A stretch of 64,000 nucleotides of DNA from assembly GCA_027604705.1 (NCBI GenBank), contig JADHYV010000002.1:124001-188000 (forward strand), written 5' to 3'. Every line of letters starts with the position of its first letter. Position 1 is the first letter of the stretch. A program made the translations under genes and the position numbers. The stretch is from Allomyces arbusculus (Eukaryota; Blastocladiomycota; Blastocladiomycetes; Blastocladiales; Blastocladiaceae). Shown here piece by piece: positions 21,878 through 32,834 of this stretch. The notes under the pieces were generated by a model. That model had not been told where the DNA came from, searched no databases, and was given only the letters and a program-made list of their open reading frames with translations.

Positions 21878-24804
21878 TCACGAGTTGGGCGTGAGAAGCC
21901 GCGCGCGCTTGGGTGTCGGCGACGTGAGCAAATCTACATCGTTGTCGGTCAGTTCGCCCGCTCTCTTGCTTCACTTCAAAAAAAAAAAAAAAAACGTACC
22001 CGACAGCTCCGACACGTCCTCAAACCCAGGCCCGCTATCCACCGGGGTATGGAACAACTGCTTCCCCCCCCCACCACCACCACCAACTACGCCCTGCTTA
22101 CGCATTATCGCCAACTGCTGTTGCTGCTGCTGCCGCGCGCGCCGGTGCGACGCGGCCTGCACGCACGGGGAACTCGGATCCAACGGCATCGTGCTCAGCG
22201 GCATCGTGCTCGGCATCGCATCAGACTTGATCCCCCTGACGTCGGTCGACAGGACGGGCGACTTGAACGAGTGCCCGCCGGGCGCCATGGTCGCGGGCCG
22301 CGAATCCATATCAAACGAGAACTGCGACGTCATCGACGTCAGCGGTGCGATCGCGGTCGGTGGGCCAGCTGCGAACGGCGTCGGCGCCCCACCGGCGGTG
22401 GCGGTGGCGGGTCTCCCGAGCTGTGACAGCGCCGGAAACCCGATGGCGTGCGGCGAGAACGCGAACAGCGGGCGGTGCGCAACCGACGGATTCGCGGAGG
22501 GCGCCGTCGGTGCCGGAGTCGGCGGAAGCAGGGCGGTAGGCACGTTCTCTGCGGGCCCCGTCCCGGGGGCCGCGCCCAACCGTGCGGCAGCACGGGACGC
22601 GGGGGTCGGGGTCGGCGCGTCCCATGGCTCCGCCGTGCGCGGTGGACGGTGTGCGGATTTGGGCCGCGGCGCGGTCGGGATGGCAAAGTGCGTCGCGTCA
22701 CTCGTGGCGGAGGCGCCGGGGTACGATGCGCGCGACCGCGGCGGCGCGGTCGAAGTGGTGGCGGTAGACGGGCGCGACGCGTTGGTGCGGTCGGTCAGGA
22801 CCGTGCCGGGAGTCGCGGCAGCGGTCATGGCCGTCGCGGGGGTCAGGGTCGCGTGGCCGCGGAACTGGTCGGTCGCGAGCGATCGCAGGTTCGTGCCAGG
22901 GTACGCCGGGAAGGCGGTGGTTGGGGTGGGTGCCGCGGCAGTGTCAGCGGAATCATCAGCGGCACCCGCAGTGATGGACGCATCAAGATGATCCATGACT
23001 TCCTGGAACATCGCGTCGTCGACGTCGGCATCGACCTCCTCGGCCAAGCCATCACCCATCGGCCCCTCCTCCTCCTCTCCGTCCTCGCCATATACGTCCT
23101 CGGACGGCGGCACCACACCGTCCGACGTTGGCGGCACGTCGCTCTCCGCCGCGTATATCGCCTCGTGCAGCGCGCGCGGCAACGGGGCGCCCCGCACCTC
23201 GTACCCGTCGGGCACGCGCACTCGCGCGTGTCTTGCCGCCAAATCGTCCAATCTGCGCCAGTACTCGCCTCTGCGCACGACTTTGCGGTGCTGGTCGCTG
23301 CGCACGTGGTCGTCGAGCCCGCGGAATTTCCCGTCGCATCGCTCGCAGTAGGCGGCACGGTCGCCCGCGTGCGCAGCACCGCCCAAGGGCGCGAGTGGGG
23401 CGCGGGATCCGGGGGATAGCGGGGCGCGCGAAGCGAGAAGGGCGTCCACGTCGTGCAAGAAATCGAGTTCCTTTTGCAGCGTCACGTTCGGGTCAGCCGC
23501 GACTCGTGCGCGCGCGGCGAGGACGGGTGGGAGCGGCGGAGCGGATGCGGGTAAGGAACGGACGGAGAATCGCGTTGGTGGGGCCGGAACCAGACCGATG
23601 ATACCGCGCGGCGTGTCCGGGTTGTCGGGGTCGGTCTCGTCCATGAGAAGCGCGTCGAGTGTCGCAGCGTCGCCGCTCGTCGTGGTGGTCGACCGGGATG
23701 GGGGTAGGAACGGTGTTTGCGACGAGTCCGGCATGACGGTCAGTTTCGGAAACGCGGTAAACCCGGGCGAATACTCCTTTTCCATTATGGGCCGGTGCAC
23801 GCCCGTGCTGTCGAGGACGACAAAGTAGTGGCCCGTCAGTGGGCGCAATGCGGATTTGGGGCGCTTCGACGGGTCCTTGGACGAGGAGGAGGCCGAGGGC
23901 GCGTTGCCGAAGAGCTGTGCGCGCAGTTCTGATAATGGGGAGGGCGGTGCGTGAGATGGCGCGAGCGATGTGTGCGGGATCGAGGAAGCGCGAGGAGCGG
24001 ACCCGAATACGTGACGATCTTGGCATTAAGGTCGAGCGCGCTCTTGAGGATACGGTGCTGGAGAGAGAAGGGAAGGAGACGCGTCAGGCGCGGCTGGGAT
24101 CTGGGTTGGTCGAACCAGAGGATCATTTTACTCACGCGCATGGAGTTGAGCGACGCGGCGGGCGTGGCGGCCAGCTTGGCAACGAGCGGCTTGAGCGCAT
24201 CGTCAACGACGAGGTGCGTGACGTTCTTGGAGAAGAAGGGCTCGACGTCCTGGATCCGGTCAAGGTGGTGGTGGCGGTGGTGGTGGTGGTGGTGGAGTGC
24301 GCGCGAGTTCCCAAGGACCGAACGGCGGCAGCGTGATCACTTGTCAGATGCGACGTTCGGCAAGCGGACCCAGACGCGCAACGACGCAGCAGACGGAGCG
24401 GAGCGTACCCCGCCGCGGCGCGTAATTTTGCCGGCAAGCGCGTCCAATTCGCCCGGCGGCAGTTTGTCGGCGTCAAGCGACAGGTGGTAGACGGGCCGTG
24501 CCGTACTCAGTGCAGGGGCCGCAGGGACGGGCAGCCGCCGCGTGGGTGCGGCCGGGACGGCGGATGCCGGTGGTGGTGGTGGAGGAACATAGGTCGCGGA
24601 GCGGGGCGGCGCGCGTGTTCTGGACGACGGGCCGGGCACGGCCCTGGCCGTGGCAGCGGCCGCGGGTGGTGGTGGCGGCGGCGCGGCGGCCGAGCGCGAG
24701 CGGCGGTCGAGGCCCGTCATCCTGCGCGAGGCGGACAGGTGGTTCATGGCGCGTGCGGGAGCGGCGGGCGGTGGCCTGCTCGAGGCACCAGGCAGGTGGT
24801 TCAT
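21878..24804 (-). CDS. DBF4: DBF4-type regulatory subunit of Cdc7 kinase
   Basis: Activates Cdc7 kinase (DDK), which fires replication origins by phosphorylating MCM. Exons by reading frame: 24804-24409, 24249-24136, 24057-24003, 23928-22000, 21960-21878, about 858 aa. All three family motifs are present. Motif N is a BRCT half (LDADKLPPGELDAL, then GGDVEPFFSKNVTHLVV across intron 1, about residues 105-165). Motif M is RPLTGHYFVVLDSTGVHRPI with KEY (about 215-235). Motif C is the DBF-type zinc finger YCERCDGKFRGLDDHV followed by DQHRK (about 382-402). A long Pro/Thr/Ala-rich tail follows, as in metazoan rather than yeast DBF4. The final intron would be only 39 nt and carries a T17 run; without it the protein would end in FFFFFLK. 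The start could instead be the Met at 24747. Confidence 0.9.
24264..24295 (+). repeat. (GGT)n microsatellite
   Basis: About ten GGT units with one GGC interruption, within the first intron of DBF4. On the minus strand, if the intron were retained, part would read as a poly-His run. Confidence 0.8.
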
Positions 24805-25430
24805 GGGGGTTGCGCGGTGCCGCCGCGGGGCGTTTGGTGCTGGGAGTCGCCGTCGATGCCGTTGTCGCCGTTGGTGCCGTCGTCGTCGTCGTCGCGATGC
24901 TGCCGGCCGTGGCACGGGGACGAGGAGAAACGGCCGGCCGCGCGAACGCACAGGCGACGGGCCCGCTGCTTGCCGGCTGCACACGTGGTCCGAGCAGCGC
25001 GCCCGCCTCGTCTCGCAGCTGTCTCGCGCGCTCGTCCGCCGACGCCGTCGCAGGCGCGGCCCCACCGGCACCCCGAGCCGGCCCCGTCCCGCCGGCGCGC
25101 GCTCCACGCTCCCCACCGTCCTTCCACGACCGCGCCGGCTCCTGGCACTCGGCGCATTCAGCTTGCCGCCGGACGGCCGCGCTGAGTCCGCGCCAACACG
25201 GCACCCGTCGCCCACGCGGCTACCCGCCACGCATCGCCCCATCTCGCTCGCTCGCCGCCGCCCGCCAATCCTTGCCGATCGCTGAGCGTGGGCACCTGCC
25301 CCTCCATTTCCTCGCGCCCCCCGCGCACGCGGCCCCGCTGATCGGCCCCGCACGCGCGATCGGCCCGCCCCCTCACCTCTCCCTGCCTCGCTTAATCCCC
25401 GTCCACCCCTCTTCTTCGACGCACCCAACC
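24805..25430. promoter_or_regulatory. Divergent DBF4 / talin promoter
   Basis: 626 bases between divergent start codons. It is very GC-rich and open in several frames on both strands, which is a composition effect. The last ~110 bases before the talin ATG are C/T-rich, typical of a leader. Confidence 0.5.
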
Positions 25431-28400
25431 ATGTCGGGCGTCATTTCGCTGCGCATCAACCTGTGCTCGCAGCGCACCGTCAAGACCTTGCAGTTCCAGC
25501 AAAACGGGTCGGTGCACGATGCCTGCGCCGAGATCCGCGCCAAGCTCGGCGAGTCGGTTGGCGGCGACGACCATGCGCTCTTCTGGCCCGAGCAGGCCAA
25601 GTGGCTGCAGCCCAACAAGGCATTGGCGTTCTACGACCTCAAGGCCGGCGACATGCTCGAATTCAAGAAAAAGCACCGCATGTTGCGCGTGCGCCTCGTC
25701 GATGACGCCATCAAGACCGTCTTGATTGACGACTCGCTGCCGGCGATCCTGTTGGTGCAGAGCGTGTGCAGCAAGATTGGTATGTCGCCGACGACTTGGT
25801 CCTGTGCACGGGGTCAATCTCTGTATTGCTCACGCTAACAGAAGCAACCTAGGCATTGCCAACGCCGACGAGTACTCGTTTGCCGTCGAGGTCGAGAACC
25901 CGCTCACCAAGACCAAGAAAAAGGCACCCAACGTGCTCGACGACAGTACGCTGCTCTTTCCGCCTTGGATCTTCGCCCTCGAATCCGGCTCGAGAGCTGA
26001 CCTCTGTGAACACTTTCTCAGTCAAGTGGCTCAACCCCGAAAAGTCGCTGCCCGAGCAGGGCGTCGCCGAGTCCGACACGGTCATCCTGCGCAAAAAATT
26101 CTTCTTTTCCGACGGCACCATCGACCGCGACGACCCGGTCCAGCTGAACCTGCTCTTCGTGCAGTCACGCGACGCCATTATCTCGTCCAAGTACCCTTGC
26201 ACGCTCAACGAAGCGATTCAATTCGCGGCCCTCCAATGCCAAATCACGCAGGGCACCTACGACGAACTCAAGCACCGGCCCGGGTTTCTGAACCTGAAAG
26301 AGTACTTGCCCGAAGACTACCGCAAGGTCAAGGACGTGGAAAAGCGCATCTATGCCGAGTACAAAAAACTCGCGGGCATCAACGACTTGACGCTCAAGTA
26401 CCGCTATGTGCAGCTGTGCCGGTCACTGAAAACCTACGGCGTGACGTTCTTCTTGGTCAAGGAAAAGGACCCGAAAAAGGCCAAACTGCTGCCGTGTCTG
26501 ATTGGCATCACCAAGGAGTCGATTATGCGCGTCGATGCCGAGACCAAGGACGTGCTGAAACAGTGGCCCCTCACGTCGCTGCGCCGGTGGGCTGCGTCGC
26601 CGAATGCCTTCACCATGGATTTTGGCGACTACCAGGACGCGTTCTACACGGTGCAGACGACGCAGGGCGAGCTCATGTCGCAGCTGATTGGCGGGTACAT
26701 TGACATTATCATCAAGCGCAAGCGCGACGCCGAGCGCGAGATTGCGCAGGGCGAGGAAGAAACGATCGTGACGGAAGAGGTCCTGCGCCCGGCACGCGCG
26801 CAGGCCGTCTCGATCAAGCCGTCAGCGCTCGCCAACGCCAACGAAGTCCAACTCATGCAGACGGGCGTCGTAGCGCAGGGCGAGTCGACCACGCAGATGC
26901 AGCGCGTACAGGCGTCGCCCGTGCACGTTGCGAGCGTCTCGAACATCACGCCCGTGACCGCGGCCTACAACGATCCGGCCAAGTCGTCCGTCGTGCAACG
27001 CGTGCAGACGGGACTCGCCGCCGTGACCACGTTCCAGACGGATATGGCCATGCTCGGCACGCTTGGGCCGTCGGAAGCCGTCTCTGAGGACCTCGCGCAG
27101 TTTACCATGAACAACATGGTCGCGTACATGGCGTCGCACTTGGCCGCAAATAACGCGCTCGTGCGGGCGGTGCAAGCGCAGGAGCATGAGGCCGTCGCCA
27201 CGCACGTCGCGACGCTTGGGAATAACTTGGCGTTGCTTGCGTCGGCGTGTAAAGCCCTGAGACCCACCGAGGATACGGTCCTCGCGGCCACGGGCGTCGC
27301 GCAGGCCACCGGCAAAATGCTTGAGACCGTGCAGGACGCGGTGACCGTGGCCGTGAACCGCGAGACGCTGCTCGCCGGCGCCCAGGCACTGACCAATGCC
27401 GTTTCGCATCTGCTCACGAACATGGCCTGCCCGCTGTGTACGCCGGACGGGCAAAAGCGGCTCATGGAGGCCGCCAAGGGGGTTTCCGCCGCGACGCAGG
27501 ACCTGGTCGCGAAAGCGAAACCCGTGGCCGCGGCCATGGCCGCGAAAGACGACCAGTTGCGGCTGATCGACGACGTCAAGACATGTGCCGCGCACGCGTC
27601 GACTGTCGCCGTGACCTCGGCCATGGTCGCACCGCTCGCCGCCGCGCCGCAGTGCCACGCGCAACTCGCCGCCATGGCCGCGCAAATGGACGGCGCCGTC
27701 GAGAAACTTGTCGGGACGGCCGCGGGCGTGAACGCGGCAGAGGCCGTCGCGCACTTGAAGCAGTCGGCGGCCAACGTGCACGGCGCGCTCGAGGCGTTGC
27801 TGCTGCGCGCCAAGCACGGCGACCGGCCCGAGGACGAGGTCGTGCTCACGGGTAAACGGGATAAGGTCCTGGAAGAGTGCCGCGTTGCGAAACAGGCGGT
27901 CGGAAATACGACCGCGATCATTGCGTCCGTGAAATCGCTCACACTCGGCACGACTGATCTCGTCAACCTGCTCAAGCGGCTCGCGGCTGCCCCGCCCGCG
28001 GCCTCGGCTCCGCCGAACCACGCGCAGCGATTGCTCGATTTGGCCAAGGCGCTCGCAGAAACGACCACGCGTATGGTCACGGTCGCCAAGGACGCGGCGC
28101 GCGCGCCGGGCGATAACGACCGGCAGGCCGCACTCGTCGCGGCGATTGACGAGATTGAAAAGCACGCAGCCGCCGTGCTCGATCCGGAACTGCACAGTGT
28201 GCCAGACCTGCTCGACGCCCTCCAAGGGCTCTCGATCTCGGCGATGCTCTTGTCTTGCGAGCCCGCGGTCCTTTCGAACCCGGTGATGCTCCCGCACGTC
28301 AAGAAGGTCATGGAGGCCAACCGGCAGTATACGTCGGCGCGCAACACGGCAACGCCGCGGCACTTGGTCCAGGTGGCCAACGCGCTCGTGCGCAACGTGC

Positions 28401-31400
28401 AGGACCTGCTCGACGGGTGCCGCACGGCCGGTGGTGTCACGGGGGCCGCGGCGGCGCAGCCGAGTTCGGCGCTCGCGCAGCAACTCGCCATGGCTGCGCA
28501 CGAGCTCGCGCACGTGCAGGCAAGGACCGGCTACGTGGCAGTGATCCAGGACGCGCTCGAGTTGAAGGCGGTGATCATGGACGTCGATGTCCTGCGCGAC
28601 TCAATCGGTGCTCTGCCCGCGGACGGAGCCGCGGCAACCTCCCACAAGCCGTTGGATCTCGCGCAGGTCAAGGCTGCGTGCAAGGATCTGGGCACCGCGC
28701 TCGCAAAATTGGTCGGGCAGGCGACGGCCAAGGAACCGGCGGGGTACGCGGCGGCCGCGGACGGGGTCAAGACGGCGGTCGTGGCCGTTGTCAAGCACGT
28801 CGAGGCGCTGCCGACGCAGGACGCGACGGTCGATCTGGTCTCAAGATCGCTCGACGTGCTGCGTGGCGTGCAGGCGACGGTCGTTGATCCGACGGCCAAG
28901 GGCACGCTTGTCGGTGCCGTCAAGGGGTTGAACGAAACAGTGGCGAAGTTGATCACGACTGCGACCGAGGCGGCGGCTCGGGCCGAGCCTGTGCCGGAAC
29001 CGGGCCAAGTGGATGTGCGCGAAGTCGTCGTGAACGCGTCGAGTGCCATGGTCACGGCCGTTTCCCACCTCGTCTCCGCCAAAGCTACCAACTCGGATAT
29101 CAAAAAGGCTGCGGCCGATCTCGAGGGCGCGTTCCGTAAACTCGTGTCGGCGTCGAAAGTAGTCATGGCCAAGGCCGACGCAACGGCGCGGTCCGAGATT
29201 GTGGGCATGGTGCAGGCGGCGTCGACGCAGTGCGTCGAGCTGATCACGACGGCCAAGTCGAACGACGGGAAAGCGCGTGATATGCTGGGCCATGCCGCCG
29301 CGCAGCTCGGGCAGTCGGTGAATTCGCTTACGGAAAAGTGTGCGGTCGCTGCGCGGTTGGGGGACGTCGAAGTGATTCGGTCGTTGCAGGCGCTGGAAAT
29401 GGCGAATGCGCGGCTGTCGTCACCATTGTTGCCGACCAAAGTTCAGGACTTGACCTTTTCTGAGTGCCTCGGCAAGATTGTTGACGATACGCGACGTGTC
29501 GCGTCCGAAATGACGACCGCGTTCAAGGAGCCCGGCGAGTTCAAGCCCGCGTTGCTCGCAGAAGTGTGCGCGATTGTCACGTCGATTGCTGATACGGCCA
29601 TGTTCTCGGCGGCGCTCCTGTCGTCCATGGACATTACCATCTTGCAGCCACTCGTCACGGAAATCGCACGCAACTTGCAAATGCTCGAGACGAGCAAGAC
29701 TCAGCAGGATATCTTGGACGCGGCGAGTGGAGTCGGGCTGGCTACTAACTCGCTGTGCCAGATGCTCAAGGCGCGTTCAGCGCACCCGATGACGTCCGAC
29801 GTTGAGCGCAAGGAGTATGTGCGCATGGCGACGCAGCTGGCCTCGAACACGCAGCATTTGATTGCCAAGGTGAAGGCCTACGCCGTGAACATGGACGCGG
29901 CCGAACTCAAGGCCGCCGTAGTTGACGCGAGCCGGCCCGTACAGGCCGCGGCCGACGAGGTGTATGCGACGGCGACCGTGGCGGCGCCCGAGATTCGCGA
30001 GTCGGCGAGGCAAGTCGTCGACACGTGCAAAAGCCTGATGCTCGCCAAGACGGCCGACCGCACGCGCATTTTGCATCACGGTGCCGCGCTCGGCAAGTCG
30101 CTTAGTGCGCTTGTCACGACCTTGCGCGATGTGGCGCCGGGCACCAAGGAAATCATGTACTCTCTCGAACAGCTGCGCCTCGGCATGGCCGAAGTCGATG
30201 AGAGTCTGCTGCAGAGCGCGATCGAGGGCGTCAAGTTCACTCTCGCGCACCAGCCGCATGTCATGGATCTCGCGCATGCGCTCATGGCCGGGACGGGTGA
30301 GTTTTTGGCCGTCAAGGACCCGGTGCGGTCGGTGCCGTGGGCCATGGCCTGGGTGAGCCTCGCGCAGGCGTGCATGACCGACACGGGTTTGCTCGACCAC
30401 ATTAAGACGATTGGCGACGAAATTATGAAGATCTTGGAGGCGATCAAGGCCAACCGCCCGTGCGACGACGATAAGGTCACGCAGGCGCTCAGCGAGTTGA
30501 CGACCTTGCTCGAGCTCCGTGATGGCCTACACGGCGCGGTCGTGGCCCCGCTCGCGGCCAGTATCAATGGCGTAGGATCGGGTAATGTGCTCGAGACCGT
30601 GCAGGCCGCGGCCAAGGATGTTGTCGGGTTGATTGCCAAGGCCAAGACGGCGGCCGGGATCCAACCGCACGTGGGCGCGGTCGTGACGCACTTCCGTACT
30701 CTGGCGCAGGCTGTCAAGGAGTGCGCCGAAAACACGTCAGACGTGGTCTTGCGCGACAAGTTGCAGGGCGGGCTAGAAAAACTCGCTCAAAACATGCTCG
30801 CTGTGCTCGTCGATCGCACGAAGGTCCCGCACCTGTCGTCGTCGATCACGTCGCTTGTGTCAACGGTCCAGGAGACGATTCGCACGAGCATGCAGTGCCA
30901 GGGCGCCATGCAGCTCATTCAGACGACGCTCGTCCCGCAGTGCCACGACCTCGAGGCTCGGCTCGCCAACAATGAGTCTGTCCCACCCATGGCCCCGGCC
31001 GTGCCCGGTGGTCTGCAAACGCGGTGCAACCAGCTGCTCGAGTCGCTCGGTGCGATCCGAAACGCGTCGCAGGGCAATGTCGACTCGCTGCTCGGCGATG
31101 CTGTCGAGGGTTCCGTTGCGATCCTGCAGCTGCTCGACGAGGAGGCGCGCAAGGTGGCTGTGCAGTCTAAGAATGCGGGTATTGTGGCCACGCTCGGCGA
31201 GCTGCTCGAGGCATGGTCGTCGCTCATCGACTACAGTCTGCGGTCCGTGACCAAGGGCAACACCGAATCGCTTATCGGGTCTGTCGACGCTCTCGCCGAC
31301 CGGATCACGCAGCTCGTTGGCAACCTAACGTCGAACCAGACGCAAGACGAGTTCCGCAACCTGATTTCAGCGCTCGAGCAGGCGCTGCAGGCACTTCCGC

Positions 31401-32074
31401 CGCTGCCGACCTCGGGCACGCCCGCGTCGCCCGACGCGCCTCAGGTCTATGTCCCGCCCGAGCTCCGCGAAAAGCAGAACTTGGTCAGCGACACCAAGAA
31501 CGTCGCGAGCACGGCATTCGACTTGATCAAGGTGGCCGCGCTCGCGCAACGCGTCATCACGACGCGCGTCGACGCGGCGTCGGTCAAGGCCGGCAAGGAC
31601 ATGTACTTCAACGACGGCACCTGGTCAGACGGGCTCATCAGTGCGGCCAAGCAGGTCGCACAGGCCATGCAGGACCTGATCACGTGCGCGGCGACCGACG
31701 GCGTCCAGCGCGAGCGCGTAATTGCCAGTGCCAAGGCCGTGTCGGCCGCGACCGCACAGGTCGTCTCAGCGGCCAGTGTCAAGGTGGACGCGAGCGAGCC
31801 GTCGCTCGTGCGGCTCAAGGCCTCGGCCAAGCAGGTCGTGGATTCCGCAACGGGGATGGCGCAGCGTATGGCGACGGCCAATGAAATTGACGAGCAGCTC
31901 GGCGAGGAACTCGTCAAGTTGCGCCCGTCAAATCAAACGTCAGCGCGACTCGCCATGATCGAGGCCGAAACGTCGGTCTTGGCCAAAGAGCGCGAGCTGC
32001 AGGAGGCGCGTGCGCGGCTCGCCAATGTGCGCAAGTCGCGGTACACGGGCGGCCCGGACCAGGCGGCGACGTGA
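25431..32074 (+). CDS. talin: Talin (FERM + rod + I/LWEQ actin-binding module)
   Basis: Cytoskeletal linker that in animals and amoebae couples integrin-type receptors to actin. Three exons, 25431-25779, 25853-25945 and 26022-32074, give 2,164 aa. The head starts MSGVISLRINL and contains a talin-type FERM: KWLNPEKSLPEQGV, ILRKKFFFSD, then an F2/F3 region (LKTYGVTFFLVKEKDPKK, then MDFGDYQDAFYTVQT). A long Ala/Val-rich helical-bundle rod fills about residues 450-1930. The C-terminal I/LWEQ (THATCH) module is recognisable from YFNDGTWSDGLISAAKQVA (about 2009) onward and ends in a basic helix (LANVRKSRY). It looks complete, slightly shorter than animal talin (~2,540). No integrin or vinculin gene is seen in the window. 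Confidence 0.95.
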
Positions 32075-32834
32075 TGAGGTGGCGGGGTTGGGATGAGTTG
32101 TGAATTTTTTTGTTTCGTATTAGACTTGGATGGGAAGGGGCTCGCTCGATAGTCGGTCTCTCCTCCAACAAATTCCCCATACATTTGCTTCTCATGACGT
32201 GAGTTCTGCTTGGTCGACTTGATGGAAATGAAGCAATCTGAGATTTCAACCGGAATCGACGCAGGTGCCCTACAACATCCAGCCAGAACGAATCACAGCG
32301 AGCGCGGTGGTGGTGGGGGGGGGGGGGGGAGGGACGCAAGCGGTAGGCTCAACAACGATTGTCGTCACCAGCAAACTTTGGAGTACCTGGTCAAATGGCG
32401 GAAATACACGTTCCCTGTCGGAGAGGAAGTCAGTGGTCATCGCGGGGATTGTTTAGCTTGAAGTTGGTCAGCGCTTGCTGAGCTTGCGCGGGCCCGATCT
32501 CCACGTTGCTTCGCAAGTCTACAGATTTGAAATGAAGTCAATATAAGATGTAAAGCGAAGTACAAAATGTTTTTGCTCAATTGTGACCAAACGCAAGAAC
32601 ACGACTTGACTCTGTTGCTCTTTGCTGGATGCAGGCGGTTGTAAGTTGCTTGCACATTCAAATTTGCGGTCGCTCCTTTGTGAAGCATGCAACCCCCGAA
32701 GAGTTTGAGGAGAGTCATCATGTCACTGATGAGACGGTTGGACGGGGACTTGAACCGAAACGGCAAAGAGAAAACGTAAGTCAACATCAACATTCCACGA
32801 AAACGCCCTCGCAGTCCCAGCTCCAGTCTTCACA
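32075..32834. other. Convergent spacer talin / CFAP65
   Basis: 760 bases with a 15-nt G run at 32315-32329. AT content rises around 32500-32650. No gene, RNA or transposon was recognised. Confidence 0.45.

Noticed and set aside
21660-22991. 443-codon plus-strand open frame
   Set aside because: Antisense to the long DBF4 exon; Gly/Val/Ala-rich translation without conserved motifs.
24250-24408. Poly-His coding run in DBF4
   Set aside because: Lies in an intron; splicing from the GTACGC donor to the CAG at about 24250 joins BRCT motif N halves perfectly.
26822-28513. 563-codon minus-strand open frame inside talin
   Set aside because: Antisense shadow of a GC-rich, Ala/Val-rich coding exon; Arg/His/Gly-rich with no family resemblance, while the plus strand is unmistakable talin.
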